From positions 1-64,000 of the forward strand of contig NZ_JALLPO010000047.1 in assembly GCF_023276435.1 (NCBI RefSeq): 64,000 bases of DNA, in the 5' to 3' direction. The notes beneath the pieces were generated by a model, which searched no databases, was not told the DNA's origin, and saw nothing but the letters and a program-made list of their open reading frames with translations. Below are positions 43,934 to 53,558 of this stretch, one piece after another (position 1 is the first letter of the stretch; each line of letters starts with the position of its first letter). Source of the stretch: Sphaerisporangium perillae. Lineage in GTDB: Bacteria > Actinomycetota > Actinomycetes > Streptosporangiales > Streptosporangiaceae. The position numbers were made by a program, and so were the translations under genes.

Positions 43934-44644
43934 GTGCGAACACGCCGAGAGACCGTCACCGTCGCCGTCGCCGACGGCGGTTTCGACATGGACCTCTGGA
44001 CTCCCGAGCGAGGCGGCGGCCCCGGCCTGCTCCTCATCCAGGAGATCTACGGCGTCGGCACCTACATCCGCAAGGTCGCCGAGGACCTGGCCGGGCTCGG
44101 ATACGTCGTGGGCGCGCCCGACCTGTTCTGGCGGCTGCAGCGCCACTGGCAGGCCGATCACGACGACGAGGGGCTGGCCGACTCACTGAAGATGGGCTCG
44201 CGGTTCGACTTCGAGCTCGGGGTGGCCGACTCCGAGGCGGCCCTGGGCGCGCTCTCCGCGCTGCCCGAGGTGACCGGCGGCACCGGCCTCATCGGCTTCT
44301 GCCTCGGCGGCTCCCTCGCGTACGCGCTGGCCGCCCGGACCCACCCGGCCGCCGTCGTCTCCTTCTACGGCTCCATGGTCCCCGACGCGGTCGGCCTCAT
44401 GGACCGGATCGACGCCCCCGTCCAGTTCCACTTCGGCGGCCAGGACCCCTACATCCCGCGCGACAAGGTGGCCCAGGTGGAACGGGCCGTCGCGGGGCGG
44501 GACGGCATGGAGATCCACGTGCAGGAGGCGGCCGGCCACGCCTTCCACAACTTCGACGCGCCGCGGTTCTACCACGCGGAGGCGGCGGAGGCGGGCTGGC
44601 GGCTCGCCGCCGGCTTCCTGGCACGCCACCTGCCCGCCGACTGA
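43934..44644 (+). CDS. Dienelactone hydrolase family protein
   Basis: This 236-residue alpha/beta hydrolase carries the dienelactone-hydrolase triad: Cys123 in 'LIGFCLGGSLAYAL', Asp171 in 'FGGQDPYIP' and His202 in 'AAGHAFHNFD'. Such enzymes open lactone rings, e.g. in the aromatic ortho-cleavage path, but many have unknown substrates. GTG at 43934 is chosen for GGGAGG five bases upstream; an earlier in-frame start would add an unlikely Pro/Arg-rich lead. It is convergent with the catalase gene across a hairpin. Confidence 0.87.
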   Translation: MRTRRETVTVAVADGGFDMDLWTPERGGGPGLLLIQEIYGVGTYIRKVAEDLAGLGYVVGAPDLFWRLQRHWQADHDDEGLADSLKMGSRFDFELGVADSEAALGALSALPEVTGGTGLIGFCLGGSLAYALAARTHPAAVVSFYGSMVPDAVGLMDRIDAPVQFHFGGQDPYIPRDKVAQVERAVAGRDGMEIHVQEAAGHAFHNFDAPRFYHAEAAEAGWRLAAGFLARHLPAD

Positions 44645-44665
44645 ACCGGCGCCGTGACAAGCCGC

Positions 44666-44698
44666 ACCGGCCGCCGCGGGCTGACCGCGACGGCCGGT
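44666..44698. terminator. Hairpin between DLH and catalase genes
   Basis: ACCGGCCG (44666-44673) pairs with CGGCCGGT (44691-44698), with extra inner G-C pairs, between two convergent stops. Confidence 0.55.
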
Positions 44699-44750
44699 AC
44701 GGGAGCGGTGGCAACCACCACGTGGCCGGTACCACGGGTGGCCGGGACGG

Positions 44751-46403
44751 CTATGGGATGAACCGCTCGTTGGGCACGCAGTGGGTCATCTTCAAGCCGG
44801 TCACGTCCCGGGGGCCGTTCTTGCCCAGGTTGGACAGGCGCTCCTTGTCCTCCTCGGTCAGATCCTGGCTCGCCAGCGGCTCCAGGTGCGCCACGTCCTC
44901 GGGGCCGATGCCGAGACCGGCGCCCACTCGCAGCCCGAGGTCGTCCTCGACCATGAGCAGATGCCAGACCATCCGCTCCTGGACGGGCCGGACGCACTGG
45001 GCGAGCAGCGTGGTGAAGTTGAGCACCAGGTCGTCCCGCTCCCACTGCTCCATGAGCAGGTAGCGCTGGCCGGCCTGCTTGTAGTCGTTGGTCCGCGGGA
45101 TGCGCTTGCGGGTGAGCCGTCCGCTGATCGTCGGGCCCACCTCGTCGTGGGTCGGGTGCTCCGCCTCGCGGAGCCCGCCGGTGATCGAGGGCTCGTAGTT
45201 GACGTGCGGGCTCTCCCCCTGGCCGTCGACGTGGTAGGTCATGAAGCCGTCGCGCTGGTTGGTGCGCACCTCGGCGTTCTTGGCCTGGTTCACCGGCAGT
45301 TGCAGGTAGTTCGGCCCCACCCGGTGACGCTGGGTGTCGCTGTAGGAGAACGTCCGCCCCAGCAGCATCTTGTCCTCGGAGAAGTCCAGCCCGTCGATCA
45401 GCACACCCGTGCCGAACGAGATCTGCTCGTTCTCGGCGAAGACGTTGGCGACGTTGCTGTTGAGGACCATCCGCCCGACGGGCAGCGCGGGGAACTGATC
45501 CTCCGGCCACACCTTGGTGTCGTCCAGGGGGTCGAAGTCCAGCTCGGGGTGCTCGTCGTCGGTCATGATCTGCACCAGCAGCTCCCACTCGGGGTGGTCG
45601 CCGCGGTCGATCGCGTCCCGCAGGTCCTTGGTGGCGTGGCCGAGTTCCAGCGCCTGGACGGCTGCCGCGTCGGCGGCCGTCATGCTGCGGACCCCCTGCT
45701 TGGGCATCCAGTGGTACTTCACCAGGTGGGTCTCGCCCTGCTGGTTCACCCACCGGTAGGTGTTGACGCCGAACCCCTGCATGTGGCGGTAGTCCGACGG
45801 GATGCCGCGCGGGCTGAACAGGTTGATGATCATGTGCATGCTCTCGGGCGACTGCGACATGAAGTCGAAGATGCGGTTCGGCTCCTGCCGGAAGGTCACC
45901 GGATCGGGCTTCAGCGAGTGGATCACGTCGGGGAACTTGATGGCGTCCCTGATGAAGAACACCGCCAGGTCGTTGCCCACGAGGTCCCAGTTGCCGTGCT
46001 CGGTGTAGAACTTCACCGCGAAGCCTCGCGGGTCGCGGGCGGACTCGGAGGAGTCCCTGCCGCCGATCACGGTGGAGAACCGCACGGCCACGTCCGTCCG
46101 CTTGCCGGGCTCGCTGAACGGGACCGCGCGGGTGTAGCGGGAGATCGGCTCGTCCCCGAGGTAGCCGGTCGCCTCGAAGTACCCGTAGGACGTGGTGCCC
46201 CGCGCGTGGACGACGCGCTCGGGGATCCGCTCGCGGTCGAAGTGGCTGATCTTCTCCAGGAACTGGTAGTTCTCCAGCGTGACAGGGCCGCGCGCTCCCA
46301 CCGTCCGCTGATCCTGGTTGTCATAGACCGGGTGGCCTTGCCGGTTGGTCAGCACAGGCCGCTCGTCATCCGGCTGCGGGCCCTTGCTCGACACGTCCGT
46401 CAT
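44751..46403 (-). CDS. Heme catalase
   Basis: This 550-residue monofunctional catalase decomposes hydrogen peroxide. Catalytic His66 lies in '[17 protein letters not shown]' and Asn144 in '[16 protein letters not shown]'. The proximal heme Tyr is in the '[19 protein letters not shown]' segment. '[15 protein letters not shown]' and '[19 protein letters not shown]' are further family marks. A C-terminal tail of about 60 residues is present but no flavodoxin-like domain, so it is a small-subunit clade enzyme. No FurA/CatR-type regulator is adjacent. Confidence 0.96.
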   Translation of the reverse strand: MTDVSSKGPQPDDERPVLTNRQGHPVYDNQDQRTVGARGPVTLENYQFLEKISHFDRERIPERVVHARGTTSYGYFEATGYLGDEPISRYTRAVPFSEPGKRTDVAVRFSTVIGGRDSSESARDPRGFAVKFYTEHGNWDLVGNDLAVFFIRDAIKFPDVIHSLKPDPVTFRQEPNRIFDFMSQSPESMHMIINLFSPRGIPSDYRHMQGFGVNTYRWVNQQGETHLVKYHWMPKQGVRSMTAADAAAVQALELGHATKDLRDAIDRGDHPEWELLVQIMTDDEHPELDFDPLDDTKVWPEDQFPALPVGRMVLNSNVANVFAENEQISFGTGVLIDGLDFSEDKMLLGRTFSYSDTQRHRVGPNYLQLPVNQAKNAEVRTNQRDGFMTYHVDGQGESPHVNYEPSITGGLREAEHPTHDEVGPTISGRLTRKRIPRTNDYKQAGQRYLLMEQWERDDLVLNFTTLLAQCVRPVQERMVWHLLMVEDDLGLRVGAGLGIGPEDVAHLEPLASQDLTEEDKERLSNLGKNGPRDVTGLKMTHCVPNERFIP

Positions 46404-46768
46404 GACGGCGGCTCCCTCCTATGGCGGTCGGTCGTCCTCCCCTATCCGGTTTGCGGGTAAGTAAAGCCCCCCTTCAGGTCAAGACCTGTTTGTGGGACGG
46501 ACCACCGGCCGCGAGGGCCTTATGGCTTCCGGTCGTTGCTGCGGTCGGGTCGTCTCTGGTCGGAGGCACGGTCGCGATCGATGAAGGGCTTAGTCAGTCG
46601 TTCCACGCTGCTGTGATCATCGTGTCGTTCATCGGGACCGCCGTATCCGCAGGTGCTGTCGCATTGCGCGATCCAGAGCGCGAGGCAGCCGCGGCCCAGA
46701 AGCATGGCCAGCGCGCCGGGGGCCGACCCGCCCGAGGGGCGGCCCGTCTGGACCGTCCCCCGGAGGGA
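46404..46768. other. Intergenic; possible two-TM frame, weak
   Basis: About 365 bases between the catalase start and the end of ctaG. A plus-strand frame here encodes two hydrophobic stretches ('WLPVVAAVGSSLVGG' and 'AAVIIVSFIGTAVSAGAVAL'). It then runs on as an Arg/Pro-rich shadow across ctaG and has no convincing start, so it is not called as a gene. Confidence 0.3.
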
Positions 46769-47689
46769 TCATTGGCCGGTCGTGGCGTACGCGGGAGCGG
46801 ACGTCGACGGCCTCCGCCTCCGGGCCGGGCGCCAGGTGGCGACCATCGCCAGCGCGAGCAGCAGTTCGGCGATGTCCCCGCCGTAGTACATGATCTCCGC
46901 CGCGCCCTGCCGCGACGCGACGGGCACCGGGACGTCGACGAGCAGACCGGCGTACATGAGCTGGGAGAGCGTCGCGTGCGCCGCGATCGCCACGCCGAGC
47001 ACGACCAGCCGGTGCGGCACCGCCGGACGGCGCGGGGCGGGATCCGGCCCCGCGATGACCCAGGCGAACAGGCAACCGGCCAGAACGAAGTGCGCGTGGA
47101 CCAGGTGATGGACCACCGGCTGACCGGCCGACAGCCGGTACAGCGGGGTGGCGTAGAGGGCCACCAGCCCGCCCACGTTGAGCGCGAGCGCCGTCCACGG
47201 GTTGGCGAGGACGTGCAGCGCCGGATTCCGCAGGACCGCCGCGACCACACGCCGGCCACGGGGCGTCGCCGACCGCAGCACGAGGGTCACCGGCGCGCCG
47301 AGGACCAGCCCGAGGGGGGCCAGCATGCCGATGAGGAGGTGCAGGAGCATGTGGCCGCGCAGGTCGTGCTCGGCGAGCGTGGCCACCGGAGGCAGGAACC
47401 CGGCCGCCAGCAGTGAGGCGCCCGCGAGGAAGGCCGCCGTCCGCCAGTGACTCCAACCTCGCACCTCCGAGCGGCGCCGCGCCGCCGCCACCGCGTAGCA
47501 GCCCGCGACCACGACCGCCGCCACCGCCGCCACGAACGGCAGCACGTCCAGTGCGCCACCATGGCCGTGCATGTCGTACATCGGAGGCATGTCGCGGGTC
47601 GGAGGCGACTCGTGGGCCCAGGGCGTCTCGTCCATCCACGTCCAGCGCGTGCCCCGCGCCCGCGGGATCTCCTGCGGGAACACGCTCAC
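46769..47689 (-). CDS. CtaG-like cytochrome c oxidase assembly protein
   Basis: This 306-residue membrane protein is of the caa3_CtaG family, with about seven hydrophobic segments. Conserved His residues lie in 'EHDLRGHMLLHLLIGML' and 'HHLVHAHFVLAGCLFAWVI', and 'IMYYGGDIAELLLAL' is near the end. Relatives assemble copper into caa3-type oxidases or, when fused, into copper-transport proteins; a direct role is not proven. GTG 47689 overlaps the stop of the upstream DUF2243 gene (47686-47688), so the two are translationally coupled. The long 5' extension of this frame overlaps that gene and is not used. Confidence 0.85.
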   Translation of the reverse strand: MSVFPQEIPRARGTRWTWMDETPWAHESPPTRDMPPMYDMHGHGGALDVLPFVAAVAAVVVAGCYAVAAARRRSEVRGWSHWRTAAFLAGASLLAAGFLPPVATLAEHDLRGHMLLHLLIGMLAPLGLVLGAPVTLVLRSATPRGRRVVAAVLRNPALHVLANPWTALALNVGGLVALYATPLYRLSAGQPVVHHLVHAHFVLAGCLFAWVIAGPDPAPRRPAVPHRLVVLGVAIAAHATLSQLMYAGLLVDVPVPVASRQGAAEIMYYGGDIAELLLALAMVATWRPARRRRPSTSAPAYATTGQ

Positions 47690-48240
47690 GGCTCCCGCGT
47701 GTGGCCCGGGGACTCCCGGCACACGTCGAGTACCGTCCCGCCGCGCTGCAGCAGCCACCCGCCCACCACAAGCACGGCACCGAGCAGGAGGAAGGCGACA
47801 TCCCACCACATCTGATACGGGCCGCCGTGCACGTGGTGGATGCCCAGGATGTGGTGGTCGATGATGCCCTCGACGAGGTTGAAGATCCCCCACCCGACCA
47901 GGCCCCAGCCCCACAGCACCCGCGACCTCCAGATCCGGCCGCGCGAGTGGGTGACCCTCGAGTACAGCAGCCAGAGTCCCGCGAGCACCGCCAGCCAGGT
48001 GAACACGTGGAAGAAGCCGTCCCACAGCGTGTTCATCCGCAGGCCGGGCACGGTGTCCGGCGAGTAGTAGCGCACCCCGATGTTGTCGGTGTCCGTGCTG
48101 CTCAGCATGTGGTGCCACTGCAGGACCTGGTGCAGAAGGATGCCGTCGACGAACCCGCCCAGCCCCAAGCCCAGGACGATGCCCGGAAGGGCGATGCCCC
48201 GGTTCGTACCGGCCACCCGGGCCGGCCTGATCGCCGTCAT
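47686..48240 (-). CDS. DUF2243 membrane protein
   Basis: This 184-residue protein has four hydrophobic segments and the DUF2243 marks: 'GIVLGLGLGGFVDGILLHQV', 'LQWHHMLSS', 'WDGFFHVFTWLAVLAG' and 'LVEGIIDHHILGIHHVH'. The many His residues suggest metal binding. The family has no proven function but regularly precedes ctaG in actinobacteria, as here, with overlapping stop/start. ATG 48240 sits behind GAGGGGAG; an earlier frame extension is discarded. Confidence 0.85.
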   Translation of the reverse strand: MTAIRPARVAGTNRGIALPGIVLGLGLGGFVDGILLHQVLQWHHMLSSTDTDNIGVRYYSPDTVPGLRMNTLWDGFFHVFTWLAVLAGLWLLYSRVTHSRGRIWRSRVLWGWGLVGWGIFNLVEGIIDHHILGIHHVHGGPYQMWWDVAFLLLGAVLVVGGWLLQRGGTVLDVCRESPGHTREP

Positions 48241-48362
48241 GGCTCCCCTCTCAACCCGCTCCGGCGGCGGGCGAAAGTTCACCTGAGGTGCCCGGACCCA
48301 CCAACGCCTCCCCTCCCCCGAAGCGGTCGCCATAAGCCCGACTTGATCATCTGCTTGCCCGG

Positions 48363-50432
48363 TCAGGTGTCCCGGCGGAAGATCAGGACCAGGACGCGCA
48401 GGGCCAGGACCGAGGCCACCACCAGCAGGTTGTAGGCGAACAGCTGGTACAGCGAGACCTCCGCGGTCACCTTCGGGCCCGCGTCGGTGCCCAGCAGCAG
48501 GACCGCCATGATCCCGGTGGTGGCGGCCAGCACCGTCAGCAGCACCTGGTGCAGCATGGCGGTGACATGCCTGCGGTCGCGCTCGTCGGCGAACAGCCGC
48601 ACGTTCAGGCTCAGCCGCCCGTGCTCGGCCGCGCCGACGATGCGCTCCACCCGGCGCGGCAGCCGGCGCAGCATGGGCAGCAGCGCCGCCACCTCGTCGG
48701 TCACGATCCGCCGGACGGCCGCCGGGTCGCGCCGCTCGGCGAAGTGGCGGACGGCGAACGCGCGCGCCTCCGCCACCAGGTCGAAGCCGGGTTCGAGCGC
48801 GGTGAGCGTCCCCTCGACCGTCGCCAGCGTGCGGAACACGGCCGCCACCTCCGGCGGGACGGAGAGCCCATGCCCGGAGACGATCTTGAACAGGTCGGTG
48901 AACATCCGCGCGCCGGCCGCCGGGACGCCACCGCCGCTCATGTGGCGGGCCATGAACCGGCCAAGCTCGCGCTCCAGCCGCTGCTCGTCGATCTCGTCCG
49001 GGCGCGGCACGACCTCCAGCAGCGCGTCGGACACGCCGAGAGGGTCCCCGCGGTCCATCGCGAGCAGCAGCCGCTGGAGCGAGGCGCGCAGCGAGCCGTC
49101 CAACCGGCCCACCGAGCCGAAGTCCAGCAAGCCGAGACGCCCGTCCTCGAGCAGCATGATGTTCCCGGGGTGGGGGTCGGCGTGGAAGACGCCGTCCACC
49201 ATGATCTGCCGTAGCAGCGTGTCGAGCAATGTACGAGCCAGCATCACCGGCTCAGCGCCTCGCTCCTCCCCCGGCCCCGCCACGCCCTCCCCGCCGGCGG
49301 TGCCGTCCCCGACCTCCGCGCCGTCTCCGATCTTCCCCTGACCGCCGGTCTCCCCGGCGTGCCCGGTCGCGCCCGCGCCCGGGGCGGCGGCGCCGAGCGG
49401 CGTACCGTCCAGGCGTTCCATGACCAGCACGCGCCGGCCGCACAAAGGCGCGTAGGGGTCAGGCACGTGCACCGCCGCGTCACGCGAGCCCGCGGCTACG
49501 GCGGCCATGTTGGCGGTCTCGACGCGGAAGTCCAGCTCCTCGTGCAGGGCCTCGGCGAACCCGCGCGCCAGGTCGCGGACGCCGATCGCGCGCCCCCACC
49601 GCGTACGCGCCTCCAGGGAGCGGGCGAGCCGCGCCACGATGTCGAGGTCGCGCTCGACCACCTCGGCGACCCCGGGGCGCTGGACCTTCACCACCACACG
49701 GGCCCCCGAGCGCAGCCGGGCGGCGTACACCTGCGCGATCGACGCCGAGGCGAGCGGCCGTCGCTCGAACTCCGCGAACACCTCCTCCACCGGCCCGGGC
49801 AGCTCGGCGGCCAGCACGCGCTCGATCTCCTCCCACGGTGCGGGCGCCGCCCTGTCCCGCAGCAGCGTCAGCTCGTCGATGAACTCCGCGGGCAGCAGGT
49901 CGGGACGGGTGGACAGGATCTGGCCGAGCTTGACGAACGTGACGCCCGCCTCGTCGAGGGCACGGCGCAGCGAGTGCGCGAGCCGTGCCCGCCCGGAGGC
50001 GCCGCCGAGGTCCGGCCGGCGCCCGCGCAGGTACGGCCCGAGCCCGTGGCGGGCGAGGATCCGGACAATGGTGAAGTAGCGGCGCGACCTGACGACCCTC
50101 CCGCGCAACGAGCGCACCAGCTCGACCGGACCGGGCAGGGACCCGGTGGGCACGAGCGCCTCGGCCACCGCCAGGAACACCATCGCCGCGAGCAGCGCGC
50201 AGGCCACGGCCAGGATGAGGAACCACAGCGGGGCGAGGCTGGAGTCGTCCGGCGAGACCGAGCCCGCCATCGCCTTCGCGATCGGCCCGGCCAGCACGAA
50301 GGCCAGTGCCCCGGCCAGGAACGCGCGCAGCAGGCCGAACGTCAGGTTGAGCAGCCGCCGCGCGGCCGCGGCGAACCCGGCGATCATCACGACGACGGTG
50401 ACGGCGATGGCGATCGATATCCCAAGATCCAC
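48363..50432 (-). CDS. UbiB/AarF atypical kinase with Gly-rich insert
   Basis: This 689-residue protein of the ABC1/UbiB/ADCK protein-kinase-like family starts with two TM segments (about 5-25 and 38-60, then 75-100). The kinase-like domain follows: 'FVKLGQILSTRPDLLP' is the KxGQ motif, 'ARVVVKVQRPGV' the nucleotide Lys, and 'VFHADPHPGNIMLL' with 'LGLLDFGSVGRL' the catalytic and DFG loops. The C-terminus has two more TM segments. An odd low-complexity insert of about 45 residues ('GDGAEVGDGTAGGEGVAGPG') interrupts the kinase before 'VMLARTLLDTLLR'. Relatives act in quinone metabolism. GTG 50432 has GGAGG six bases upstream. Confidence 0.87.
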   Translation of the reverse strand: MDLGISIAIAVTVVVMIAGFAAAARRLLNLTFGLLRAFLAGALAFVLAGPIAKAMAGSVSPDDSSLAPLWFLILAVACALLAAMVFLAVAEALVPTGSLPGPVELVRSLRGRVVRSRRYFTIVRILARHGLGPYLRGRRPDLGGASGRARLAHSLRRALDEAGVTFVKLGQILSTRPDLLPAEFIDELTLLRDRAAPAPWEEIERVLAAELPGPVEEVFAEFERRPLASASIAQVYAARLRSGARVVVKVQRPGVAEVVERDLDIVARLARSLEARTRWGRAIGVRDLARGFAEALHEELDFRVETANMAAVAAGSRDAAVHVPDPYAPLCGRRVLVMERLDGTPLGAAAPGAGATGHAGETGGQGKIGDGAEVGDGTAGGEGVAGPGEERGAEPVMLARTLLDTLLRQIMVDGVFHADPHPGNIMLLEDGRLGLLDFGSVGRLDGSLRASLQRLLLAMDRGDPLGVSDALLEVVPRPDEIDEQRLERELGRFMARHMSGGGVPAAGARMFTDLFKIVSGHGLSVPPEVAAVFRTLATVEGTLTALEPGFDLVAEARAFAVRHFAERRDPAAVRRIVTDEVAALLPMLRRLPRRVERIVGAAEHGRLSLNVRLFADERDRRHVTAMLHQVLLTVLAATTGIMAVLLLGTDAGPKVTAEVSLYQLFAYNLLVVASVLALRVLVLIFRRDT

Positions 50433-50693
50433 GAGCTGCCTCCGTACGGTCCCGCACACCCTCACCGCCGCCCACGACGGCCGGGAGACCTTATCGCGCA
50501 CTTTGCCAGCATTTCTCGGCCATACGCCGAAACAACCCATCCAAACGGCAGCGCACCCGAGCGCACGGTGCGCACCGGGCCAGGCAGGGGAATCGGGGCG
50601 AACGGCGCATGCCCCGGCGGTACGAGGGGGGTGGACGGGCGGCACAATCGTCCTGTCCGGATGTGAGCGGGTTGGGGGAGAAGGGAGCCGGCC

Positions 50694-51794
50694 GTGCGCG
50701 CGGTGCAGTATGACGGGTTCGGCGGGCGGCCGGAGGTTCGCGAGGTCGCCGATCCGGCGCCGGGGCGTGCGGGGGCCGTGATCCGGGTGGAGGCGACCGG
50801 GCTGTGCCGGAGCGACTGGCACGGCTGGATGGGCCACGATCCCGATATCCAGAGATTTCCGCATGTGCCGGGGCATGAGCTGGCCGGTGTCGTCGAGGCC
50901 GTCGGCGACCAGGTGAGCAGGTGGCGGCCCGGCGACCGCGTCACCACCCCGTTCGTGTGCGCCTGCGGGCGCTGCCCGGCCTGCGCGGCGGGCGACCAGC
51001 AGGTCTGCGAGAACCAGACGCAGCCTGGCTTCACCCACTGGGGATCGTTCGCCGAGTACGTCGCGATCGAGAACGCCGACGTCAACCTCGTCGCGCTGCC
51101 CGGCTCCATGTCCTATCCGACCGCGGCGAGCCTCGGCTGCCGCTTCGCCACCGCGTTCCGCGCGGTCGTCGCCCAGGGGCGCGTCGCCGCCGGCGAATGG
51201 GTGACGGTGTACGGCTGCGGCGGGGTCGGCCTCTCGGCGGTGATGATCGCCGCCGCCTGCGGCGCCCGCGTGATCGCCGTCGACATCTCCCCCGCCGCCC
51301 TCGACCTCGCCACCCGCTTCGGCGCCACCCACACCGTGCTCACCGAGAACGCGGCCGGCACGAGCGGCACAAGCGAAATAGGCGGATCCATCGATGCGAC
51401 GGAGCCGGCCGGCACGGCGGGGCCGGCGCGGGTGCGCGAGATCACCGGCGGGGGCGCCCACCTGACCGTCGACGCGCTCGGCAGCGCCGCGACCCTCGGA
51501 GCCGCCATCGAGAGCCTGCGCCGACGCGGGCGGCACGTCCAGGTCGGCCTGCTCCCCCGGGCGGCCGGGCATCCTGCCGTGCCGATGGATCGGGTCATCG
51601 GGCTCGAGCTGGAGATCCTCGGCAGCCACGGCATGGCCGCGCACGCGTACCCACCCATGCTCGGCATGATCGCCGACGGGACGCTCCGGCCCGAGGCGCT
51701 CATCACCCGCACTATCGGCCTCGGCGAGGTGCCTTCGGCCCTGACCGCCATGGACACGCCGGGGATCACGATGATCCTCCCCCACCTGCCATAA
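50694..51794 (+). CDS. Zinc-dependent alcohol dehydrogenase
   Basis: This 366-residue MDR alcohol dehydrogenase has the catalytic-zinc site '[14 protein letters not shown]' with '[16 protein letters not shown]', the structural-zinc Cys cluster '[18 protein letters not shown]', and the nucleotide-binding turn '[20 protein letters not shown]'. An extra segment of about 25 residues rich in Gly/Thr/Ala ('[13 protein letters not shown]...') sits between strand 2 of the coenzyme domain and '[17 protein letters not shown]', longer than usual. The GTG start follows AAGGGAG by six bases. It is divergent from the UbiB kinase. Confidence 0.88.
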   Translation: MRAVQYDGFGGRPEVREVADPAPGRAGAVIRVEATGLCRSDWHGWMGHDPDIQRFPHVPGHELAGVVEAVGDQVSRWRPGDRVTTPFVCACGRCPACAAGDQQVCENQTQPGFTHWGSFAEYVAIENADVNLVALPGSMSYPTAASLGCRFATAFRAVVAQGRVAAGEWVTVYGCGGVGLSAVMIAAACGARVIAVDISPAALDLATRFGATHTVLTENAAGTSGTSEIGGSIDATEPAGTAGPARVREITGGGAHLTVDALGSAATLGAAIESLRRRGRHVQVGLLPRAAGHPAVPMDRVIGLELEILGSHGMAAHAYPPMLGMIADGTLRPEALITRTIGLGEVPSALTAMDTPGITMILPHLP

Positions 51795-51856
51795 CGACCG
51801 GAAGCGACCGGAAATGACCCCCACACCCACATGCGCCGGACGCTACCCGCGACCCC

Positions 51857-51935
51857 CGGAGGTGACTCGCGGACGTGACACCCGGAGGTGACCCCCGGGC
51901 GTGACCCTCGGACGCCGGACGTGACCCGCGGACGA
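51857..51935. repeat. 13-bp imperfect tandem repeat
   Basis: Four adjoining units of the form CGG(A/G)(G/C)GTGACNCN occupy 51857-51908. A partial CGGACGC (51909-51915), one more full unit (51916-51928) and a final CGGACG follow. It is not inside a protein gene. The only further content of this 360-base gap is the LPMO promoter region. Confidence 0.75.
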
Positions 51936-52152
51936 GCGGTCGCGACCGGGCCGACGAGCCGGGGCTGGAGAGCCGGTGGCTCTGGCGCCTTGGCAGGGGA
52001 TGACGTTTTGATCTCGTTTCGACCACCTTGCGGATACGCCCCTGCTACGTTCGTGCCCGCAGTGCCGTGCCTCCGGCGCCGGATGCCGGGAGGCGTCGCC
52101 GACCACGGCGCGGGCCTCCCTGGCCCGCGCCGCCACCGAGGAGGTCTACCGC

Positions 52153-53160
52153 GTGATCGCGTGGCGCAGGATCACCCTGACGGCCGCCGCCTTCGGCGCT
52201 ACCCACCTGCTGCTCGGATCATGGGCGGCCGGACCGGCCGGGGCGCACGGCGCCCTGGAGAATCCGCTCAGCAGAGCGGCGGCCTGCGCTCCCGAGCGCG
52301 GTGAGGCGGCGACGTCCAAGGCGTGCGCGGCGGCCATGGCGAAGAGCGCTCCGAACGCGCTCGACGACTGGGACACCCTCAGGGTCCCCGGCGTCGGCGG
52401 GCGTGACCGGGAGGTCATCCCGGACGGCGAGCTCTGCAGCGCCGGGCTCCCCCGGTTCGCGGGCCTGGATCTGCCGCGTGGGGACTGGCCCGCCACAGAG
52501 CTGCCCGCGGGCGCGACGTTCACCTTCAAGTATCGGGCGACCATCCCGCACATGGGGACGTTCCGGATGTACGTCACAAAGGACGGATATACGCCGACAC
52601 AGCCGCTGAAGTGGTCCGCTCTGGAATCCGAGCCGTTCCTGCGGGCCACCGACCCCGCGCTCGTGCGCGGGGCGTACAAGATGAAGGGGAAACTGCCCTC
52701 CGGCAAGACGGGCCGGCACCTCATCTACACGGTGTGGCAGAACTCCGACACCCCGGACACCTACTACTCCTGCTCGGACGTCGTCTTCCGCCCAGCCGGC
52801 ACCGACGCCCAGAACCCCCCGGCGACCGCGGACGAAGAGAGCAGCCCAGCCGGCACGGACGAGGCGAACGGCACGGACGGCACCCGCACGGACGGCCTGA
52901 ACGACTCGGGCGGTCTGAACGACTCGGACGGCTCGGACGGCGCCGATGGCGAGCAGGCGGCCGGTGAAGCGGACGGCGCGGGCGGTTCCGGCGGTCCGGC
53001 CCTCGAATCGGCGCGACCGGCAGCGGAAGCCCGTGACGCCACCCCGGACGTCGGCTGGAGTCGCACCATCCCTCTGGTGGCGGGTGGCGTCCTGCTACTC
53101 CTCGTCTGCGCGGGCGCCCTCGTCGCGCTGACTCGCCGCACCGGCGCCCGCCACCGATAA
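52153..53160 (+). CDS. Membrane-anchored AA10 lytic polysaccharide monooxygenase
   Basis: This 335-residue copper oxygenase cleaves chitin or cellulose oxidatively. Signal peptide 1-31 ends 'AGPAGA', leaving His32 as the N-terminal copper ligand ('HGALENPLSRAAAC'); the second brace His is His133 in 'ATIPHMGTFRMY'. The chitin-binding-type-3 domain ends near 'YYSCSDVVFRP'. An Asp/Gly/Thr-rich linker (about 212-290) leads to one TM helix ('IPLVAGGVLLLLVCAGALVA') and an Arg-rich tail, so the enzyme is anchored to the cell. GTG 52153 follows GAGGAGG by eight bases. The anchor in place of a second CBM is the uncommon feature. Confidence 0.9.
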   Translation: MIAWRRITLTAAAFGATHLLLGSWAAGPAGAHGALENPLSRAAACAPERGEAATSKACAAAMAKSAPNALDDWDTLRVPGVGGRDREVIPDGELCSAGLPRFAGLDLPRGDWPATELPAGATFTFKYRATIPHMGTFRMYVTKDGYTPTQPLKWSALESEPFLRATDPALVRGAYKMKGKLPSGKTGRHLIYTVWQNSDTPDTYYSCSDVVFRPAGTDAQNPPATADEESSPAGTDEANGTDGTRTDGLNDSGGLNDSDGSDGADGEQAAGEADGAGGSGGPALESARPAAEARDATPDVGWSRTIPLVAGGVLLLLVCAGALVALTRRTGARHR

Positions 53161-53213
53161 CCGGGACACCAGGCACCGGACCCGCTCGTCGGGTGGTCCG
53201 GTGTCCGTCCCGG
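53161..53213 (+). terminator. Hairpin after LPMO gene
   Basis: CCGGGAC (53161-53167) pairs with GTCCCGG (53207-53213), with inner CACCGGACC against GGTCCGGTG, directly after the LPMO stop. Confidence 0.65.
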
Positions 53214-53231
53214 CGGGCTGAGCGGTCCCGG

Positions 53232-53297
53232 TGGGCCGGCCGTCCCGGAGGCTGAGGGGTACAAGACCCGATGGGCCGACCGTCCCCGAGGCTGAGG
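53232..53297. repeat. Direct repeat of 26 bp, 40 bp apart
   Basis: A 26-bp segment starting TGGGCCGGCCGTCCC (53232-53257) recurs with two changes at 53272-53297. The gap between LPMO and the STAS gene holds no other supported feature. Confidence 0.55.
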
Positions 53298-53558
53298 CGA
53301 CGATCCCTCGCCTGCGCCCATCGGCGGACGGCCCGGGGTGGCGGCCCTCCGGCTCGTCCTCGCCCGCTTCGCCAAGCGCTGGAAGGGATGTACGGCCGCC
53401 CGGACCGCTGGAAGGGACTGCTGTGCGATCACCTGGAGGGCATCGGATCGGGGTCCCGCGGTCCACACCCGTACGGCGGAGTGGCGTTAACCGTCGGCCG
53501 AACCTGGTAGGAAAGGAGGCACGCCTGCCCTGAAACCTGCAGGCCGGAGGAGTTGATC

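Noticed and set aside
46421-47416. 331-codon plus-strand frame over the ctaG gene
   Set aside because: Only its first ~80 codons look protein-like and the rest mirrors ctaG; no ribosome site was found.
47690-48118. Longer CtaG start at 48118
   Set aside because: It would cover most of the DUF2243 gene; the GTG at 47689 overlapping that gene's stop is the natural start.
50433-51830. Upstream extension of the UbiB-kinase frame to 1155 codons
   Set aside because: It runs antisense through an intact alcohol dehydrogenase; the GTG at 50432 has a proper GGAGG site and gives a normal-length family member.
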